Notes: generated from the letters alone by a model not told the origin. Positions 1 through 12,437 are shown, counted from the stretch's first letter. The stretch is DNA of 64,000 bases from Argopecten irradians (GCF_041381155.1 NC_091147.1:36856553-36920552), one strand, 5' to 3'. Numbers and translations: made by a program.

Positions 1-442
1 AATGGGGAAAACTAATATAAAAGGCATGTTTAGCGAACTAAGTAAGAAGTTACCCTCAACGTGTATTGCTTTTATCATTATATCAATATTTGACATTCCC
101 TATATATACCAAGTTATAGTCTCAATCCGTCTAATGGACATTCCTCTACATGTCACTAGTTATATAACCTTTTTCATCTGATTTACTTAAAAAATCAGCC
201 TGACCTTACATCTAAATTTCATGTGTATTTTCATATGTGTATGTATATTTTATGTATATTATTCTAAGCAAAACCTTACATATACATTGTAGACCTATGT
301 TTGCCTAATAATGTAGATGTACACATGTATTCATGTATAATATATTATGGGTGAAAATACCTCTCACTTCCTGTCATATTTCCATCAAATACTCTAAAGC
401 TTCATGGAACGTATGCTGTTTTATTTGGCAATGATGTACGTA
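1..442. other. AT-rich stretch, no gene recognised
   Basis: AT-rich sequence with no open frame, splice-bounded exon or repeat family that I recognise on either strand. Confidence 0.5.
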
Positions 443-568
443 GATACAGGGGCCTAGGAAGAGGGGGAGGGGGAAGGGGTGGGGCGTGATGGGGTCTGGG
501 GAGGGGGGCAATTGCCTCCCCGTTCCCCAGGACGGGGGCAAACATGTCTTTTTGCCCCCCACCCCCCC
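443..568. repeat. G-run / C-run segment with hairpins
   Basis: A G-rich half (runs of 4-6 G, 455-506) is followed by a C-rich half (547-575). The segment GGGGGGCAATTGCCTCCCC near 503-521 is nearly palindromic, and GGGGGCAAA at 534-542 can pair with TTTGCCCCC around 551-559. The open frames across it are low-complexity (Pro/Gly-rich) and are not credible genes. Confidence 0.6.
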
Positions 569-591
569 ACCCCCACTTGTGCGGCACATTT

Positions 592-795
592 CCTAAAAGA
601 TGCTCCACCACTGACAAATGGTATTTTTTTCACTATCAGAAACAGGAGCAGGCATTTAGTATTTTTCTTCGGTTACAAAGCTTCATATTTTATTTCAAGT
701 TAAAAATATGAAAAATAATTAATTGCAACCCGAAAAAATTCCGTGGCACTATATTCTCTATGGAAGTACTGATTTCGCAGGCACTAAAAGCAAAA
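592..795 (+). mobile_element. MITE family A, truncated copy
   Basis: It starts with AGATGCTCCACCACTGACAA and contains blocks (AACAGGAGCAG, TATTTTTCTTC, CCGTGGCACTATAT) that recur in the same order in the more complete copy at 24818-25088. The right terminal inverted repeat is not seen here. Other pieces lie at 4865-4985 (opposite strand) and 10045-10105. Confidence 0.6.
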
Positions 796-1093
796 GATTA
801 AACACCAATTAATGTTTAAATGTTGAATATCATTTATGCTCGTTTAACAGTAAAAATTCAATACACATAAACTAGACAAAAAAAAGTCTATCAAGGGATT
901 CTACGTACTATTTTAAAAAAATGTCTCTTAAAAGATTCATTTGTTTATATGACTAAGCAAGACAATTAATTCGTTATTATGTGTGTTTCACAACAATGTG
1001 CCGATGGTGTGAAGCCGGTATGTTCAGATCGATTTGTATAATGATATGAGGACATTCACAATTATCATTTCTAAATGCAGGTAACTTTAAATA

Positions 1094-1728
1094 ACAAGAG
1101 GCCCAGAGGGCCTGTATCGCTCACCTGGTTTGTAATGACAAGTAATGTTCTGAATATAAGTTTATTGTTCCTTTTCTGAAGGAATTTGAATATTTACCTC
1201 TAATTTTCCTATTGGGCCCCACTCTTTCTGCTCCAGGGGGTCAAAGCCAAAATTTATACGAATTCTGTTGACCTAAAGGATGTTTCTGGCCAAATTTGGT
1301 TACAATCAATGCAGAACTCTAGGACAGGTAGCGATTTATAGGATTTACCTCTATTACCCCTATTGGGCCCCGCCCCTCCTGCCCCAGGGGGGTCAGGGTC
1401 ACCATTTATGCAAAATCTGATCCCCTTCCCCTAAGAAAGTTTCTGGCCAAATTTGGTTGCAATTCATCCTAGGAAAAGCAGCGATTTATAGGATTTACCT
1501 CTATTACCCCTATTGGGCCCGACCAAGGGGGTCAGGGTCACCATTTATGCAATATCTAATCCCCTTCCGCTAAGGAAGTTTCTGACCAAATTTTGTTAAA
1601 ATGCAGTACTTTATGACAAGTAGCGATTTAAAGGAAATGTTGACGGACGGACGGACGACGGACGACGGACGACGGACGCCGCGCCATGGCAAAAGCTCAC
1701 CGGCCCTTCGGGCCAGGTGAGCTAAAAA
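1094..1728. mobile_element. Bivalve interspersed repeat with GGAC microsatellite
   Basis: The element opens with GAGGCCCAGAGGGCC...CGCTCACCTGG and closes with CTCACCGGCCCTTCGGGCCAGGTGAGCT, so its ends are inverted (CTCACCTGG / CCAGGTGAG). Inside are three diverged modules of about 150 bp, each with TTACCTCTA...CCTATTGGGCCC (near 1195, 1345 and 1497), then a GGACGGAC / GACGGAC microsatellite (1645-1675). I recall elements with these ends as abundant in bivalve genomes; this copy is non-coding. Confidence 0.8.
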
Positions 1729-1786
1729 GTATCATGTTAAGAACGTTTTAAAAAGCGTTAAAATACATCTTCGAACTCATCACAGC

Positions 1787-2090
1787 CATTCTAAATCGTA
1801 ATATTTTTACCCGGGGGAGACCCTCGGACCCCTTCAAACACCAAAATTTCGCGCCTTCGGGCGCTCCCACATTCATCAAAATGCATCGTAATGTTCTAAA
1901 TCGTAATATTTTCCCCCGGGGAATACCCCAGACCCCTCAAACACCAAATTCTCGCATCTTCAGCGCTCGCAAATTCATCAAAAAGCATCGTAAAACTCGT
2001 CTTAGCCATTCTACATAACATTTTTTTTTCTCGTTGCAGACTCTCGAACCCCCCAAACACCAAAATATCGTACCTTCGGCGCTCGCATGG
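1787..2090. repeat. Three tandem copies of a ~105-bp GC-patchy repeat
   Basis: Three diverged copies in a row share CATTCTAAATCGTAATATT, a CCCGGGG block, GACCCC..CAAACACCAAA and a CTTCGGGCGCTC-type end (around 1787, 1893 and 2008). The minus-strand frame across it is low-quality sequence and is not a gene. Confidence 0.7.
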
Positions 2091-2094
2091 CAAT

Positions 2095-2915
2095 TTACGT
2101 ATTCATTTATTTCCTTTTAGCGACGCCATTGTCAATAAATGTGTACGAATTGAGGACCTTTGCCCCCCTCCCCCCCAGGCCAATATAACCGATAAAATAT
2201 AAGTGATCTCATAGTGGTGTCATTAAATCTATATCCATTAGCCGGATGAGATTTTCAGCCACCTCGATTTCGAACTCAAAGATGCACTCGGTTCTTTCCG
2301 TCATAAATTTTTTGGGAAAGTCGTGTCTTATTAGCAAGCTTTTGATAACATCAAAGAATCAAAATGACGCAATAAAATGATGCACACAAATAATGATATT
2401 TTGAAAATGAACATCAAGGAATCATTAATATATTATGAGCTGTAAATGTAGTTAATTTTCTACGAATATTCCAAATTTGGTTAAAATCCATCAATAGATG
2501 AGTTCAGGAAAATTCGAAGAAATAAAAAGTAAAAAAAAATCATAGAATAATCAGAGAAAAATACCAGTGACGAAAACTTATGTCCCTTGACTGTAATCAC
2601 AGTTAGACCATATACTATTAAAACAGCAAAGTATGTGATTTAATATTGTCTGTCTTAATTCAATGTATATAATATAACACAATATGTCAAATTGTCCTTT
2701 TTTTTCAAAACAATATGATATTGTGTGACAAGCATGGCCTCCTTCACAACGTTTTACAACAAAATGTGTCTATACTGACCTACTGGCCGGTACTTCAGGG
2801 TGCAATAGGATAACTTGCATACAATATTTTTCTACATAAAATTTGTGATTAAAACATTATTGTTTGACAGTTGTGATTCTTAATTCATTGACAGACGCAA
2901 CGGTATGTCCGGGAA
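2095..2915. other. No gene recognised
   Basis: AT-rich DNA without a recognisable exon, RNA gene or repeat family. Confidence 0.4.
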
Positions 2916-2916
2916 T

Positions 2917-3030
2917 GGGGCCACGGTGGTCGAGTGGTTAGGTGTCCCGACTACAGTTTGGGGGAAGTAGGTTTCCGGAGGAACAGGTCGAGTTTGTATT
3001 TAGTATAATCCACGCCCCAAATTATCAGGT
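2917..3030 (+). mobile_element. tRNA-derived SINE head (truncated)
   Basis: GGGGCCACGGTGGTCGAGTGG followed by TTAGGTGTCCCGAC resembles a tRNA D-arm / A box. The same head begins the full-length element at 50668-50885. The B-box region here (AACAGGTCGAGTTTG) is degraded and the 3' tail is missing. Confidence 0.65.
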
Positions 3031-3054
3031 TGAAGTAGTGGAAGTGCATTTTAA

Positions 3055-3174
3055 GGTTACCCATTATTAAGATATGGAATTTCGAATACGGATGTATGTC
3101 CTGTTTGTGAACTGACAACGGAAACGTTATGGCACTTGTTTTTAGATTTTTCCAAATTTAATGAACTTTATGTG
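3055..3174 (+). pseudogene. Non-LTR retrotransposon 3' fragment (zinc-binding tail)
   Basis: Reading from 3055 gives RYGISNTDVCPVC followed by ETLWHLF. This is the pattern of the cysteine/histidine tail found after the reverse transcriptase of many LINEs (C-x2-C-x8-H; the usual fourth ligand is replaced by Phe). The sequence just upstream continues the homology only after a one-base frame change, and nothing recognisable follows. It is a dead fragment. Confidence 0.55.
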
Positions 3175-3509
3175 TTTTTAATGATTTTCTTATAATTTTT
3201 TTTCTGATACTAGTGCTGAAAATAGAAATGGTTATTATTATCTTTTTTCAAATTCACATTCAAACGTTTTGTTCGATATATTTTCAATTATTTCATAGTA
3301 CACATTAATGAGTTTTTTTTCATATTTCAAAAGTATTTCATCTCTTCAAATGATATTATCGTACTAAATGACTGCATGTGATATTCCAATTACCTGGAAA
3401 AAAAAAAATCCGAATTTATGAGTCCTGAGATTATGTATTGCATGTATTTACATTATTAGTGCAGATGCTTTTAGGAGGAACCTAGGGGTACCCAACTCCT
3501 GGGGCCCTA

Positions 3510-3665
3510 TTGACGGATAAAAAGGTGTCCCGACATATTACCACAAGCCCTCCACATCTGGTCGGTGATTTTTTCATTGTACTCCGGCTTTCCTCAAACC
3601 AATAAACCTGGCACGTCCTTAATGACCTTGTTTATTAATAGGGCGTAAAACTAACAAAACAAACA
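3510..3665 (+). mobile_element. tRNA-derived SINE, internally decayed
   Basis: It contains GGTGTCCCGACATATTACCA, CCCTCCACATCTGG, TACTCCGGCTTTCCTC, CCTGGCACGTCCTTAATGACC and TATTAATAGGGCG. These are the ordered blocks of the element at 50668-50885, ending in the shared 3' tail. Confidence 0.75.
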
Positions 3666-3669
3666 ACAA

Positions 3670-4700
3670 CAGTCCGGGATACTATCTTTATTTTGTAAAC
3701 TGTTTCTTTACTCTCTCTTAATGCAGTTTCCCATTAATTAAGCATAAGCTTGTTTCGTCTGCTTGAGTCACTTTGCCTAATGTACAATTCGTCCATACTG
3801 ATACTATATTTCCGATATATTAATATATTTCCCATGAATTGTATGCATACATATAGGATATTTAATCGGCTTTCATCGGGGATCTAAAACACATGTACGT
3901 ACAATAATGACCCAATAAACTATTACAGTTTAATATCAAAACATAAAGAGAAAATATTGAATTCGATTATCCAAAATAGTCCAGTTATTACATTGTACAT
4001 CTACAGTATGTTATCAGAACAGGTATAAAGTTTCACTTTGTCTGATTACCTTGAATAACCACGTGCATGCTACATAAACAACCCATATTGTTGCTATGCG
4101 AGACACGCTAACGTATCAAATGTCAACTGTGAATCAATCCACGCTAACGTAAAGCGGTCATTGTTTAATAGTGTCAACTCGTCCATGTAAATAACACGCT
4201 GGCGAGAAGTCTTTGTTTCAACATTCGTAACTTCTTCTTCGTTTACGTTTGTCAGTTGAATGAGGTAGAAGCATTCCGAATAGAGGAAGCTAATATCAAC
4301 CAATCAAAAATAAGCATCTCTGAAGTATGTAATGTGATATAGAAGGCAAACTGAAAAATAGGGTATTAAAAATCAAATTTGCTCTCGTACAAAATATCTA
4401 GAAAGGTTGTTTTTTTGGCAACATGCATATTACTAAAGCAGTCAACAATAAACAGCCCTACGGTATCAGTATACTTATATATGTCCTAATTACAGAGAAT
4501 ATTAATAAAAATGACGCGTATCCCGAAGTCCTGTATTTTTAAACTCCATATATACACGACTCGGTTTTCAAAATCATAAAAAAATATAATTGTCACTTCA
4601 TTTTGTAAAAACATGCTATGAACGATAAGATGGTACCCCATTGAAGGCTGCATAACGTTTTTAGTCCAAAAACATCATTAATTATATCTTTAAAATGTGA
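3670..4700. other. No gene recognised
   Basis: AT-rich sequence. The short minus-strand frame at 4094-4303 has no signal peptide, domain or splice context that I can support. Confidence 0.4.
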
Positions 4701-4707
4701 TCAAAAA

Positions 4708-4738
4708 ATTAGGGGGACAGTCTTTTTGTCCCCCTAAT
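4708..4738. repeat. Perfect 12-bp inverted repeat
   Basis: ATTAGGGGGACA (4708-4719) pairs exactly with TGTCCCCCTAAT (4727-4738) across a 7-base loop. A degraded echo of the right half (TTGTCCACCTAACTCC) follows near 4778, so this is probably the end of a palindromic transposon remnant. Confidence 0.7.
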
Positions 4739-4801
4739 GACGGTGTCTCCCTAAGTCATATATATCATAGGACTTTTGTCCACCTAACTCCTATTTGCGA
4801 G

Positions 4802-4824
4802 TATATATATATATATATATATAT
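4802..4824. repeat. (TA)n microsatellite
   Basis: An uninterrupted run of about eleven TA dinucleotides. Confidence 0.95.
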
Positions 4825-4864
4825 GTCTAATTAACACAAAAAAATAATATAAAATAATTTATTT

Positions 4865-4985
4865 CGCCTATGGTGCATGCGCAATCAGTACTTCTTTCCA
4901 TATAGGATATAGTGCCATGGAATTTTTTCGGGATGCAATTAATTATTTTTTCATATTTTCAACTTGAAGTCAAGTGTGAACAAGT
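4865..4985 (-). mobile_element. MITE family A, minus-strand fragment
   Basis: TCAGTACTTC, CCATATAGGATATAGTGCCA, TGGAATTTTTTCGGG and TTGCATCCC-type blocks are the reverse complement of 690-780 and match 24900-24960 of the fuller copy. Confidence 0.6.
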
Positions 4986-5254
4986 GCTCAGAAAGCATGG
5001 TGAACAGTGTTATTAAATAAATCAGGGCTAGGTTAATTTCCGGTTAGGCCTGTGATACTGTATTAGGAGTGTAATCACGTTCGTATGTCGCTACGAATAC
5101 CAGTGTCACTACTGTGTACGTTGCACCCAGGTTCAATGTCGTTCAACCCGGGGTTCTGTAGAGATATAGCGTGGTCAGAGAGTACACAACACAGAACTGT
5201 GGTACAGGGTATTTTATTGCACTCGCAGATGCTTAAATATCAACAATCAACATA

Positions 5255-8200
5255 ACAAGTGTAAAGTTAACAACAAGAAAGTATACACATGGACATAGAA
5301 GGACCTTACCGCTGGTTTAATTACGGAACTAATACTACACAACTACTAGCCTAATTATTTCCCCAACCCCACAGACAACAAAAAGTATACTCATGGACAT
5401 AGAAGGACCTTACCGCTGGTTTCAACTTACGGAACTAAATACTACACAACTACTAGCCTAATTTATAAAGGGACACAGATCCCCCAACCCCACAGACAAC
5501 AACAAAGTATACTCATGGACATAGAAGGACCTTACCGCTGGTTTCAACTTACGGAACTAAATACTACACAACTACTAGCCTAATTTATAAAGGGACACAG
5601 ATCACCCAACCCCACAGACAACAACAAAGTATACTCATGGACATAGAAGGACCTTACCGCTGGTTTCAGCTTACGGAACTATATACTACACAACTACTAG
5701 CCTAATTTATAAAGGGACACAGATCCCCCAACCCCACAGACAACAACAAAGTATATACATGGACATAGAAGGACCTTACCGCTGGTTTCAATTACGGAAC
5801 TATATACTACACAACTACTAGCCTAATTTATAAAAGGGACACAGATCCCCCCAACCCCACAGACAACAACAAAGTATACTCATGGACATAGAAGGACCTT
5901 ACCGCTGGTTTCAACTTACGGAACTAAATACTACACAACTATTAGCCTAATGTATAAAGGGACACAGATCCCCCAACCCCACAGACAACAACAAAGTATA
6001 CTCATGGACATAGAAGGACCTTACCGCTGGTTTCAACTTACGGAACTATATACTACACAACTATTAGCCTAATGTATAAAGGGACACAGATCCCCCAACC
6101 CCACAGACAACAACAAAGTATACTCATGGACATAGAAGGACCTTACCGCTGGTTTCAACTTACGGAACTATATACTACACAACTACTAGCCTAATGTATA
6201 AAGGGACACAGATCCCCCAACCCCACAGACAACAACAAAGTATACTCATGGACATAGAAGGACCTTACCGCTGGTTTCAACTTACGGAACTATATACTAC
6301 ACAACTATTAGCCTAATGTATAAAGGGACACAGATCCCCCAACCCCACAGACAACAACAAAGTATACTCATGGACATAGAAGGACCTTACCGCTGGTTTC
6401 AACTTACGGAACTATATACTACACAACTATTAGCCTAATGTATAAAGGGACACAGATCCCCCAACCCCACAGACAACAACAAAGTATACTCATGGACATA
6501 GAAGGACCTTACCGCTGGTTTCAACTTACGGAACTATATACTACACAACTATTAGCCTAATGTATAAAGGGACACAGATCCCCCAACCCCACAGACAACA
6601 ACAAAGTATACACATGGACATAGAAGGACCTTACCGCTGGTTTCAACTTACGGAACTATATATACTACACAACTATTAGCCTAATGTATAAAGGGACACA
6701 GATCCCCCAACCCCACAGACAACAACAAAGTATACACATGGACATAGAAGGACCTTACCGCTGGTTTCAACTTACGGAACTATATACTACACAACTATTA
6801 GCCTAATGTATAAAGGGACACAGATCCCCCAACCCCACAGACAACAACAAAGTATACACATGGACATAGAAGGACCTTACCGCTGGTTTCAACTTACGGA
6901 ACTATATACTACACAACTACTAGCCTAATGTATAAAGGGACACAGATCCCCCAACCCCACAGACAACAACAAAGTATACTCATGGACATAGAAGGACCTT
7001 ACCGCTGGTTTAAACTTACGGAACTATATACTACACAACTACTAGCCTAATTTATAAAGGGACACAGATCCCCCAACCCCACAGACAACAACAAAGTATA
7101 CTCATGGACATAGAAGGACCTTACCGCTGGTTTCAACTTACGGAACTATATACTACACAACTACTAGCCTAATGTATAAAGGGACACAGATCCCCAACCC
7201 CACAGACAACAAAAAAAGTATACTCATGGACATAGAAGGACCTTACCGCTGGTTTAAACTTACGGAACTATATACTACACAACTACTAGCCTAATGTATA
7301 AAGGGACACAAATCCCCCAACCCAACAGACAACAACAAAGTATACTCATTGACATAGAAGGACCTTACCGCTGGTTTAAACTTACGGAACTATATATTAC
7401 ACAACTACTAGCCTAATGTATAAGGGACACAAATCCCCCAACCCAACAGACAACAACAAAGTATACTCATTGACATAGAAGGACCCTACCGCTGGTTTCA
7501 CCTTACGGAACTATATACTACACAACTACTAGCCTAATTTATAAAGGGACACAGATCCCCCAACCCCACAGACAACAACAAAGTATACTCATGGACATAG
7601 AAGGACCTTACCGCTGGTTTAAACTTACGGAACTAAATACTACACAACTACTAGCCTAATTTATAAAGGGACACAGATCCCCCAACCCCACAGACAACAA
7701 CAAAGTATACTCATGGACATAGAAGGACCTTACCGCTGGTTTAAACTTACGGAACTATATACTACACAACTACTAGCCTAATTTATAAAGGGACACAGAT
7801 CCCCAACCCCACAGACAACAACAAAGTATACTCATGGACATAGAAGGACCTTACCGCTGGTTTCAACTTACGGAACTATATACTACACAACTACTAGCCT
7901 AATGTATAAAGGGACACAGATCCCCCAACCCCACAGACAACAATAAAGTATACTCATTGACATAAAAGGACCCTACCGCTGGTTTAAACTTACGGAACTA
8001 TATACTACACAACTACTAGCCTAATTTATAAAGGGACACAGATCCCCCAACCCCACAGACAACAACAAAGTATACTCATGGACATAGAAGGACCTTACCG
8101 CTGGTTTAAACTTACGGAACTATATACTACACAACTACTAGCCTAATGTATAAAGGGACACAGATCCCCAACCCCACAGACAACAACAAAGTATACTCAT

Positions 8201-8797
8201 GGACATAGAAGGACCTTACCGCTGGTTTAAACTTACGGAACTATATACTACACAACTACTAGCCTAATTTATAAAGAGACACAGATCCCCCAACCCCACA
8301 GACAACAACAAAGTATACTCATTGACATAGAAGGACCTTACCGCTGGTTTAAACTTACGGAACTAAATACTACACAGCTACTAGCCTAATTTATAAAGGG
8401 ACACAGATCCCCCAACCCCACAGACAACAACAAAGTATACTCATGGACATAGAAGGACCCTACCGCTGGTTTAAACTTACGGAACTATATACTACACAAC
8501 TACTAGCCTAATTTATAAAGGGACACAGATCCCCAACCCCACAGACAACAACAAAGTATACACATGGACATAGAAGGACCTTACCGCTGGTTTCAATCTA
8601 CGGAACTAAATACTACACAACTACTAGCCTAATGTATAAAGGGACACAGATCCCCAACCCCACAGACAACAACAAAGTATACTCATGGACATAGAAGGAC
8701 CTTACCGCTGGTTTCAGCTTACGGAACTATATACTACACAACTACTAGCCTAATTTATAAAGTGAACCAGATCCCCCAACCCCACAGACAACAGGAA
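5255..8797. repeat. 121-bp satellite array, about 29 copies
   Basis: The marker GGACATAGAAGGACC recurs from 5291 to about 8687, mostly at 121-bp spacing. The first units are shorter or irregular (104-123 bp), as expected at an array edge. Each unit includes TTACCGCTGGTTTCAACTTAC, TACTACACAACTACTAGCC and CCCCAACCCCACAGACAACA. Identity between central units is very high; variants such as CTAATGTATAA / CTAATTTATAA and CTCATGG / CACATGG occur in runs, a sign of local homogenisation. The right flank begins with GAAACCAGCGGTAA, the inverse of the TTACCGCTGGTTTC inside each unit. No frame is open through it. Confidence 0.97.
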
Positions 8798-8799
8798 AC

Positions 8800-10044
8800 C
8801 AGCGGTAATAAACAATACGGCAATATAGCATAGCAATTAAGCAGTACAAAACAAGATGACATAATATTATTTATTATTTATATTATACAAACCCACTTTC
8901 ACACACGACCGGCCGGTCATACAATTTACAAATATCAATCCTTTCACAATACAAGAGCGATTGGTAATGCCGCCATTTTACCTCCCAGGACTATGATGCA
9001 GTCACTGAGTCAGGAGGAAGTTAAATATGACCAAGTAAATGTAATCAAATCTTGACAGGAATTAAGCTTTGTCGTACAAAATAGAGATATTTTGTAATGT
9101 CAGATTGAAGTAAATGTGTATTGGATAAGACGTGGCACTATTGAATTTTGAATTCTTGGGCTGTAGTTCATTGAAAATCAGTAATTTTTATAAAAATATT
9201 CCATTTTTAGGTCTATTTACTAGCTACTATTTATAGCACATGTTGCAACGTTTTTGTAATGAACGCTCCAGACAGGGAGCAATTAAGCTATGAATAGTTC
9301 ACTACGCATGCCACTATAGACATGATATAAGCTTGTATATAAATACAGGACAAACATTTTATCAGGATTTTTCATTGTTTAGAAATGGTAACATTCCATG
9401 CTGACATTGAAGATGAATTTATAGAATATAAATCTTGTAGTGGTCCTATCTGTATGATACAGGTACTACGTCATAGAATTTAACCAGAAAATAGACATTA
9501 TTCTTATGTTGGTAATGCCAGATTGAAGGTAATGTGTAAGACGAGGCGCTATTAGAATTTTTGGTGGTAATATTGCACTAGTTCAATATTAATTAAAACA
9601 TTTTGATTAAAATCGACCCATTTTAGGCCTATATGTAGCGGAGATATTATGTAGTTAAATGTAGCCTAGCTGCATGTACTTACTCCAGCTGTCCTGATAC
9701 ATTGTACCTCAGCCAACCCAGATAGTATTTTAAAATACATCAATTTCATTTAGGGAATACGTATACCGATCTATATCAATAAATTTATACCTCTTTATGC
9801 CTTTTTATAGGATTTTCAGTGATCAATCAAAAAAATAATATAATTATAAATAATTGATTTGTGACCTCTTACAAAATGATTTATTGTTACTTATATCATG
9901 TGAATAGCCTCCTTCTTTGAGGAACGTGGTCGTATGCATTTTGTTATAATCGGCACAGAGACTCTAGCTTTGTAGGTTTTTAATTTGATCTTAGGCATCT
10001 GTTATTACAATATAATAAATATTTATATCAAAGTAAAAATGAAT
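8800..10044. other. No gene; one diverged direct duplication inside
   Basis: AT-rich DNA. Segments at about 9100-9230 and 9510-9645 share blocks in the same order (CAGATTGAAGTAAATGTGTA / CAGATTGAAGGTAATGTGTA, AGACGTGGCACTATT / AGACGAGGCGCTATT, CCATTTTTAGGTCTAT / CCATTTTAGGCCTAT). They appear to be an old duplication with a period of about 410 bp. No coding exon is recognised. Confidence 0.5.
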
Positions 10045-10105
10045 TTTAAAGATCCTCCACCGCTGACGAATGCTATTTTTTTCTCTAGCAAAAACGGGAA
10101 CTGTA
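10045..10105 (+). mobile_element. MITE family A, short fragment
   Basis: AAAGATCCTCCACCGCTGACG followed by a T-run and GCAAAAACGGGA matches the left end of the copies at 592 and 24818. Confidence 0.55.
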
Positions 10106-10275
10106 GTGTAGTGATACCTATATTCTATAAGTCAATTAGAGTTATCGCCCATGTTTATGTATGACGCGGTTTGGGGAACACTCGCACGCGAGCGTTTAGT
10201 CTTGAGTCGGTAAATAAAACACGTGGATTGAATTCGGATGTGTTTGTGTAGTTGAGTTGAATCCGGTCAGGACTA

Positions 10276-11972
10276 ATGTCCGACACAACATCTGGCGACG
10301 AGGATACAAACGAAATCGTCGAGGAATCTGAACAGAACGGCGAAAATTTTGAGGAGACGGAAAGTGAAAGTGAAACTGTTGTGAACATGGCTCAAAGTCA
10401 AACTATAGACTTGAATGGTCTGTCAAAATTTGAAACACGCGGTGATCAAAGTCGTCTACACCAAATGTGGGAAAGATGGATGAGAGGTTTTATATTGCAG
10501 GAAATATTGCAGACGCGTTATCAAGACTAGTTGACACTAGAGATATCAGTCACAGTAAACTTGAAACAGAAACTGAGAACTATGTTCGTTTCGTGGGAAG
10601 GGAAGCAACTCCTACAGCATTGTCCACTAAAGAAGTTGAAGAGGCTTCCAAGTTAGATAATGAACTTTCGGCTGTCAGAAACTGTTTAAACGTGGGTAGA
10701 TGGGACAAGTCATGTACTCGATATTATCCAATCAGAGATGAGATCTGTCAACTGGGATACCTAGTACTGAGAGGGACACGGTTAGTAATACCACAAGCAT
10801 TACAGCTGAAGTGCTTTCGATTGGCTCATCAAGGACACTTGGGTAGTGTTGGAACAAAACAACAACTTAGAACTAAAGTATGCTGGCCCCACATGGACAA
10901 AGATGTTGAAAAATATGTTAAATCATGTCATGGATGTCAAATCGTAGAGGGTTCGACACGTCCAGAAGAAATCACACCAACTCCGTTACCAACAGGACCA
11001 TGGCAAGATGTGGCTATTGATTATATGGGACCACTCCCATCAGGACATTTCGTACTTCTTGTAGTCGATTACTACAGTCGCTATTTCGAGATTGAGATAA
11101 CGAAGGACACATCTACCGAGAAACTTGTAGACATTCTTGAGAATGTGTTTTCGTGACATGGCCTACCATGTTCAATCACATCAGACAATCGCCCACAATT
11201 CAAGTCGCTGAGGTGTAAACAGTATGTTAATGAGAATGGCATAGAACACAGACGTATTACACCATTACACCCTGCAGCAAACGGTTAGGTAGAGAGACAG
11301 AATAGGTCACTACTTAAACGTATAAAGAGCGCGCACGCAGAGTCTAAAGACTGGAAGAACGAGCTTCGTACATATATATTAGCCAATAGAAGTACACCTC
11401 ATAATGTAACTGGAGTCTCGCCAGCTGAACTAATGTTTGGACGGAAGCTCAGAGAACCAAACTACCCCAGATAAAGAAAATTGGAAGGAAAGTATTGGAC
11501 GAAAGTGTACGAGACAGGGACACAGAGATGAAATACCGAAATAAACTGTATGTAGACAGGAAACGTGGTGCTAGGGATTATACCTAGAAGTTGGAGAGTC
11601 TGTACTTGTCAAAGAAAAGCAAACCGACAAGTTTTCGACGCCATTTTGCCCTGCTCCATATACATTGGTTGAGAAAAACGGAAACGTGGTGCTAGGGATT
11701 ATATCCAATGATGGTGTGTGTTACAGGAGTAACAGTACATTTGTAAAACCATTTAACACACCGGATGTCGATGTAAAGCCAGCAGTTAGCCTGATGTGTA
11801 TACAAGGTCATCAGAGGTCAAAATGAAGGACAACGCATTGAAGGTCATGGAGAACGATCCAAACGACACGGGCGATGAACCACCACAGGATGATGTATCC
11901 GAGGTTACGGTTTCCAGGACAAGGAGAGAACATAAACTTCCCGTGAAGTTTAAAGACTTTGTTATGAAATAA
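10276..11972 (+). mobile_element. Ty3/gypsy retrotransposon remnant, deleted between gag and RNase H
   Basis: The first 70 or so codons (from 10276, acidic, then RLHQMWERWMRGF) resemble the start of a Ty3/gypsy gag. At about 10490-10500 the frame switches directly to GNIADALSRL, the usual end of RNase H, so most of gag and all of protease and RT are missing. Then come the integrase H-H-C-C zinc domain (HQGHLGS...CHGCQ, ~10826-10940) and the integrase core. The core's three acidic positions can be located (DYMG, TSDN, VERQ), but stops at 11154, 11286 and 11472 break the frame. The glycine usual after TSDN is Arg. A pol-like C-terminus (REHKLPVKFKDFVMK) ends at 11972. I found no convincing LTR pair on either side. 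The copy is dead. Confidence 0.85.
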
Positions 11973-12265
11973 CTCGTTGTATATATACATGTAATTTCAG
12001 GCTTAGATTTGATTTATTAGAATATGTCAGCCAGACAGGATAGTATGCAAATGAAGCTCTGATGGATTGTGTTGTCGAAGTTTTGCGCATGCGCATTGTT
12101 ACGCACTTAAAGTAAACAAAATGGCTGAACTACAGTGTGTGAGAAAAAAATGTATCTGAATATGCAATAAAGAGGAGGAAATTAGAAGTAAAACCGCCTG
12201 ATTCGATACATTAAGCTTTGACAATAATTCAAATGGACAGACAAACATTTATGATGCCTTGTAAT
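11973..12265. other. No feature recognised
   Basis: AT-rich DNA downstream of the retrotransposon remnant. It was searched by eye for a 3' LTR matching the sequence before 10276, and none was seen. Confidence 0.4.
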
Positions 12266-12430
12266 CATTAAGGATTAACTTGAATAGATTTTTTATGTTA
12301 GTGAGATATAATACAAAATTCTGAATGTAATCTAAATAAACCGCGAAGCGGTTTATGATGAGAGTACACTCAGATGTTTGTGCTATATCCCCATAACATA
12401 AAAAATCTTTTCAAAGTAATCCTTACAATT
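12266..12430. mobile_element. Palindromic MITE family D
   Basis: The left arm AAGGATTAACTTGAATAGAT (12269-) pairs with the right arm ATCTTTTCAAAGTAATCCTT (to about 12424). The centre is AAACCGCGAAGCGGTTT, itself a perfect palindrome. A single arm of the same family is at 20880-20975. Confidence 0.7.
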
Positions 12431-12437
12431 CAATTTG

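Noticed and set aside
2161-2180. C-run as a possible binding site
   Set aside because: A short homopolymer-like stretch without context.
5255-8797. Possible repeated exon array or rDNA spacer
   Set aside because: No frame stays open through the 121-bp unit, there are no splice sites in register, and no rRNA sequence is present.
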